52,981 nt of DNA from Bacteroidaceae bacterium (GTDB lineage: Bacteria > Bacteroidota > Bacteroidia > Bacteroidales > Bacteroidaceae): contig JAFYPH010000041.1 in NCBI GenBank assembly GCA_017547585.1, positions 1-52,981 on the forward strand. Direction: 5' to 3'. The notes beneath the pieces were generated by a model. That model did not search any database. It was given only the letters and a program-made list of their open reading frames with translations, and was not told where the DNA came from. Numbering within the stretch: the stretch's first letter is position 1; each line of letters opens with the position of its first letter. Of the stretch, positions 50,216-52,981 are shown one piece after another. Made by a program: the position numbers and the translations under genes.

Positions 50216-51222
50216 TGAAGACCGCAATAATTGTATTGAATTGGAAAGGAGCGGATGTAACGATAGATTGTCTGCGTTCGCTTGTCGAGGCTGAAGGCGA
50301 TTTTTTCGTGGTCGTGGCCGATAATGGCTCGTGCGACGGCTCGGTTGAGAAGATTGCCGCGTGGCTCTCTTCTAACGGAGTGCCTTACAGAGAGGTTGCC
50401 GAAGGCGACGAGGATAATGTTACCTGTGAATGTGGCGGGGTGCTGCTCTATGCTCTCTCGCGCAACTACGGCTTTGCAAAGGGAAACAATATGGGTATTG
50501 GCCTTGCGTTACAGTCGTCGCCAGATAATGTTCTTTTGCTGAACAATGATACGGTTGTTTGTAAGGATTTTCTTGTTCGTCTGTGTGAGTTCCGCTCGGC
50601 CCATCCTGAATTTCAGGTCTTGACGCCTCTTATAAATTTCTATTCTGACAAGCAGCGTGTGTGGAACGCCGGTGGCCGTCTGCGCAACGGATTCCGTAAA
50701 TATTATTATGCTGGATGCAATGCCGCAGATATTGTAGAGAAAGAGTATAAAGAGATCTCCTTTGTCACAGGCTGTGCACTATTCGTTCCCGTCTCTTTGC
50801 TCGATGAGAAGCATTGTCTGCTCACTGAGCGTTTCTTCTTCGGAGAAGAGGACTTCGAATTCTCTATCAGAATGGCGAAGGGTGGGGTGAAGATGGCTTG
50901 TGTGGTCGATTCGCTTATCTATCATAAGGTGGGTACTTCGTTGAGTAACAAGCAGAATACCCCCGGAAAAGTGTATATTCACTATCTGAATCGCTTCATC
51001 GACGTGCGTCAATGCTATTCTCCGCTTTTCGTGGCTGCGTGGAGGGCATTTTACCTGCCTTATATAGCCTTGTTGCTGCATAAGAAGGGTTGTTCGTGCC
51101 GCGAGATTTTCTCGTTCCTGAAAAGATTGTACAGCGAGTCGCGCGTGAAAGAGGAGGTTACATATGATGATTTTATAAAGGCACTGTCGCAGGACTGGTG
51201 CGGAAAGGAGTTTGAAAAATGA
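50212..51222 (+). CDS. Glycosyltransferase family 2
   Basis: 336 aa, GT-A fold. It starts MMKTAIIVLNWKGADVTIDC, the usual GT2 beginning. NGSCDGS is near 38-44, NNDTVV near 107-112 takes the DxD role, and FFFGEEDFEFSIRMAKGG near 204-221 holds the ED catalytic pattern. It resembles rhamnosyltransferase-like GT2 enzymes that use a dTDP sugar, but the sugar is not fixed by sequence. Cytoplasmic face of the inner membrane. ATGA overlaps on both sides. Confidence 0.87.
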   Translation: MMKTAIIVLNWKGADVTIDCLRSLVEAEGDFFVVVADNGSCDGSVEKIAAWLSSNGVPYREVAEGDEDNVTCECGGVLLYALSRNYGFAKGNNMGIGLALQSSPDNVLLLNNDTVVCKDFLVRLCEFRSAHPEFQVLTPLINFYSDKQRVWNAGGRLRNGFRKYYYAGCNAADIVEKEYKEISFVTGCALFVPVSLLDEKHCLLTERFFFGEEDFEFSIRMAKGGVKMACVVDSLIYHKVGTSLSNKQNTPGKVYIHYLNRFIDVRQCYSPLFVAAWRAFYLPYIALLLHKKGCSCREIFSFLKRLYSESRVKEEVTYDDFIKALSQDWCGKEFEK

Positions 51223-52334
51223 AACTTTTTATAATGTCCGATGCGGGCAATGTACACACTCAGCGTTGGGTGACGGCGCTTGCTGCCAGAGGAGCCGAGA
51301 TTATGCTTTTCAGCCTCAGCGATGCGGGAATGGCTTTTTACGATGGAATTCCTAATGTGAAATGTCTCTCCTTCGCATATAATACGCTCACAAAGAAACA
51401 GTGTGGCGGAAACTCATTCAGTAAATTGAAATATTTGAATACCGTCTCTTTTATAAAGAAGGCGATAAAAAATTTTGCTCCCGATATTGTACATGCTCAC
51501 TTTGCGTCGAGCTACGGACTTTTGGGAGCATTGGCGGGCGTGCATCCTTATGTAATTTCAGTGTGGGGCAGCGATGTTTACTATTTCCCGCGTATTACTC
51601 CCCTGCATAAGCTCATTCTGAAGTATAATCTTTGTAAGGCCGATGTTGTGCTTTCTACAAGCAATATAATGGCCACTGAGACGAAGCTCTATACTTCGAA
51701 AGAGCCCGAAATTACCCCCTTTGGAGTGGATGTGGAAAAATTCCGTCCCATTGATGTTGAGCGCAATGGCGATGAACTTGTTATCGGTACGGTGAAGGCT
51801 TTGCGCACTGTCTATGGCATCGATATTCTTATCCGTGCATTTGCGAGGGTGAAGAGCGCGTTGCAGGGCAAACGTGTGAAGCTGATAATTGCAGGCGAGG
51901 GTGCAGAAAAGAATAATCTCGAGGCTTTGTGCGACGAGCTTGGCGTGCGCGAGAATGTGGAATTTGTGGGACGCATTCCCAATGCTGATGTCCCGCAGTT
52001 TATTTCGCGTATGGATGTCTTTGTTGCCCTTTCGCGCAACGAGAGTTTCGGCGTTGCTGCATTGGAGGCGATGGCCTGTGAGGTTCCTGTAGTAGTTTCG
52101 GATGCCGATGGATTTTGCGAGGTTGTTCCCGATGGTGTCACGGGCTACGTAGTTCCGCGTGGCGACGATGCTGCCGCTGCCGAAAAGATTATTCATCTGT
52201 TGCAGAATCCCCAGCTTGCTGTGGAGATGGGGAAAAAGGCCCGCGAACATGTGGTTGAGAACTACAGCTGGAGCGTCTCTGTGGATAAGATGATGAGTGT
52301 ATATGATAAAATAATGTCACAAAAAAACAGATAA
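51219..52334 (+). CDS. Glycosyltransferase family 4
   Basis: 371 aa, GT-B fold. The N-terminal half begins [21 protein letters not shown]. The C-terminal half has [19 protein letters not shown] near 188-206, [16 protein letters not shown] near 246-261 and the retaining-GT4 E-x7-E segment [18 protein letters not shown] near 270-287. Role: adds a sugar to the lipid-linked repeat unit. It overlaps the GT2 gene by 4 bp and precedes the acyltransferase by 1 bp. Confidence 0.9.
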   Translation: MKLFIMSDAGNVHTQRWVTALAARGAEIMLFSLSDAGMAFYDGIPNVKCLSFAYNTLTKKQCGGNSFSKLKYLNTVSFIKKAIKNFAPDIVHAHFASSYGLLGALAGVHPYVISVWGSDVYYFPRITPLHKLILKYNLCKADVVLSTSNIMATETKLYTSKEPEITPFGVDVEKFRPIDVERNGDELVIGTVKALRTVYGIDILIRAFARVKSALQGKRVKLIIAGEGAEKNNLEALCDELGVRENVEFVGRIPNADVPQFISRMDVFVALSRNESFGVAALEAMACEVPVVVSDADGFCEVVPDGVTGYVVPRGDDAAAAEKIIHLLQNPQLAVEMGKKAREHVVENYSWSVSVDKMMSVYDKIMSQKNR

Positions 52335-52335
52335 T

Positions 52336-52854
52336 ATGACTTTTCTTTGTCTCATTTTGTACTATGCGATTCTGAAACATCTTCCATCGTCGGCAGGAAG
52401 CAATCCTGTGAAGCGACTGATAAGGAAAGTGCGCAGTGCTGTTGCCGTGCGTTGCATGGGAGAATGTGGAAGCAATGTGAATATAGAGAAAAATGCCGAT
52501 TTTGGCTCGGGCGCAAATATTAGCATTGGAGCAAATTCAGGTATCGGAATAAATTGTAAGGTCAGAGGACCTTTGACCATCGGCGAGAATGTGATGATGG
52601 GCCCCGATTGTGTAATTCTTACCTCTACCCATAATTTCGAACGCACGGATATTCCCATGATTGCGCAGGGTGGTGCGGTGAAAAAAGTAACCATCGGTAA
52701 CGATGTTTGGATAGGTACGCGTGCGATTATTCTTCCGGGAGTGACTATCGGCAATGGAGTGATCATTGGGGCGGGAGCGGTTGTCACGAAGGATGTTCCC
52801 GACTATGCGATTGTTGGCGGTGCTCCTGCGCGAGTGATACGTTTGAGAAAGTAA
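52336..52854 (+). CDS. Hexapeptide-repeat acyltransferase (sugar O-acetyltransferase)
   Basis: 172 aa with a left-handed beta-helix of hexapeptide repeats from about 50 ([20 protein letters not shown]) to the C-terminus ([20 protein letters not shown]). The active-site His lies in [13 protein letters not shown] near 95-107 and the end is GGAPARVIR. It belongs to the maltose/galactoside O-acetyltransferase-like group, using acetyl-CoA to acetylate a sugar of the polymer. It is the last gene of the operon, with a terminator 17 bp downstream. Confidence 0.9.
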   Translation: MTFLCLILYYAILKHLPSSAGSNPVKRLIRKVRSAVAVRCMGECGSNVNIEKNADFGSGANISIGANSGIGINCKVRGPLTIGENVMMGPDCVILTSTHNFERTDIPMIAQGGAVKKVTIGNDVWIGTRAIILPGVTIGNGVIIGAGAVVTKDVPDYAIVGGAPARVIRLRK

Positions 52855-52870
52855 TCTACTATTTTATAAA

Positions 52871-52906
52871 GCATCAGCAGCCGTGAATTCTCACGGCTGC
52901 TGATGC
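52871..52906. terminator. Strong terminator ending the exopolysaccharide operon
   Basis: GCATCAGCAGCCGTGA and its exact complement (16-bp stem, loop ATTC) are followed by TTTT on the plus strand and by TTTATAAAAT on the minus strand. It probably serves both converging genes. Confidence 0.93.
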
Positions 52907-52908
52907 TT

Positions 52909-52981
52909 TTAGTTGATGGTGATATTTTTGCTGATGCTCTTCTCCTCGGGCTTGTTCTTCTTGGGAATCTTTATGCAAAGA
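52909..52981 (-). CDS. 3' end of a gene, possibly a small heat-shock protein (Hsp20)
   Basis: Only the last 23 codons are in the window: LCIKIPKKNKPEEKSISKNITIN then stop. The IKIPK strand followed by a charged tail and a final I-x-I (ITI) is the pattern at the end of alpha-crystallin type small heat-shock proteins. With so little sequence the identity is only a guess, but the open frame ending right at the terminator makes a real gene likely. Confidence 0.4.
   Translation of the reverse strand, partial: LCIKIPKKNKPEEKSISKNITIN

Overview
The window reads as a chromosomal segment of a gut-type Bacteroidales bacterium. Supporting signs are promoter -7 boxes of the form TAnnTTTG, a GH78 rhamnosidase, large SLBB-type polysaccharide export proteins, DUF4919/DUF6249-like proteins, a single-chain iron-sulfur L-serine dehydratase and S9 dipeptidyl peptidase-type enzymes. 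The genus cannot be fixed from sequence reading alone. No rRNA, tRNA, CRISPR array or transposase was seen.

Region 1 (1-19.4 kb, all minus strand) is one large MacAB-TolC-like export locus. In transcription order it has a membrane-fusion adaptor (HlyD/MacA type), two permease pairs, one lone ABC ATPase, two more permease pairs, a TolC-type outer membrane protein and a fifth pair. The ten FtsX/MacB-like permeases alternate strictly between two subfamilies (A: starts like MIRQFFRQAWTMMKQ; B: starts like MITKIFHQIWNER, ends LPADALREE). This suggests five A/B heterodimers sharing one ATPase, one adaptor and one outer membrane channel. The adaptor gene and the tolC gene are each preceded by a textbook sigma-54 promoter (TGGCAC-N5-TTGC). 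About 67 bp further upstream of each lies a perfect palindrome around GTGTCCG-N4-CGGACAC, the expected layout of an enhancer for an NtrC-family regulator, which is not itself in the window. The spaces between modules are filled with GC-rich hairpin repeats that are not seen elsewhere in the window.

Region 2 (19.4-31.1 kb) is housekeeping and transport: an SDR nucleotide-sugar reductase, an operon of L-serine dehydratase and S9 peptidase, an AsmA-like protein, divergent genes for a POT-like MFS transporter and an EamA transporter, and a three-heme cytochrome c peroxidase.

Region 3 (31.1-33.1 kb) is an ECF sigma factor with a two-TM partner, and a divergent small membrane protein. Identical ECF promoters (TGTAACC-N15-CGTCTAAAGG) face both ways between them. 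A nine-G tract sits just upstream of a 56-codon candidate small membrane ORF.

Region 4 (33.1-43.8 kb) carries a chorismatase/RidA-like protein and an AlaX-type editing protein. Next is an LRR protein gene preceded by a duplicated 5' end of the alaX gene. Then follow a GH78 rhamnosidase, a TM protein/XRE regulator pair, a 5'-nucleotidase, a monofunctional transglycosylase, and a fabD / GH13 amylase / DUF4919 operon.

Region 5 (44.0-52.9 kb, plus strand) is an exopolysaccharide or capsule operon: Wza-like exporter, Wzz-like protein, flippase, polymerase, two glycosyltransferases and a hexapeptide acyltransferase, closed by a strong terminator. The last bases hold the 3' end of a minus-strand gene, possibly a small heat-shock protein.
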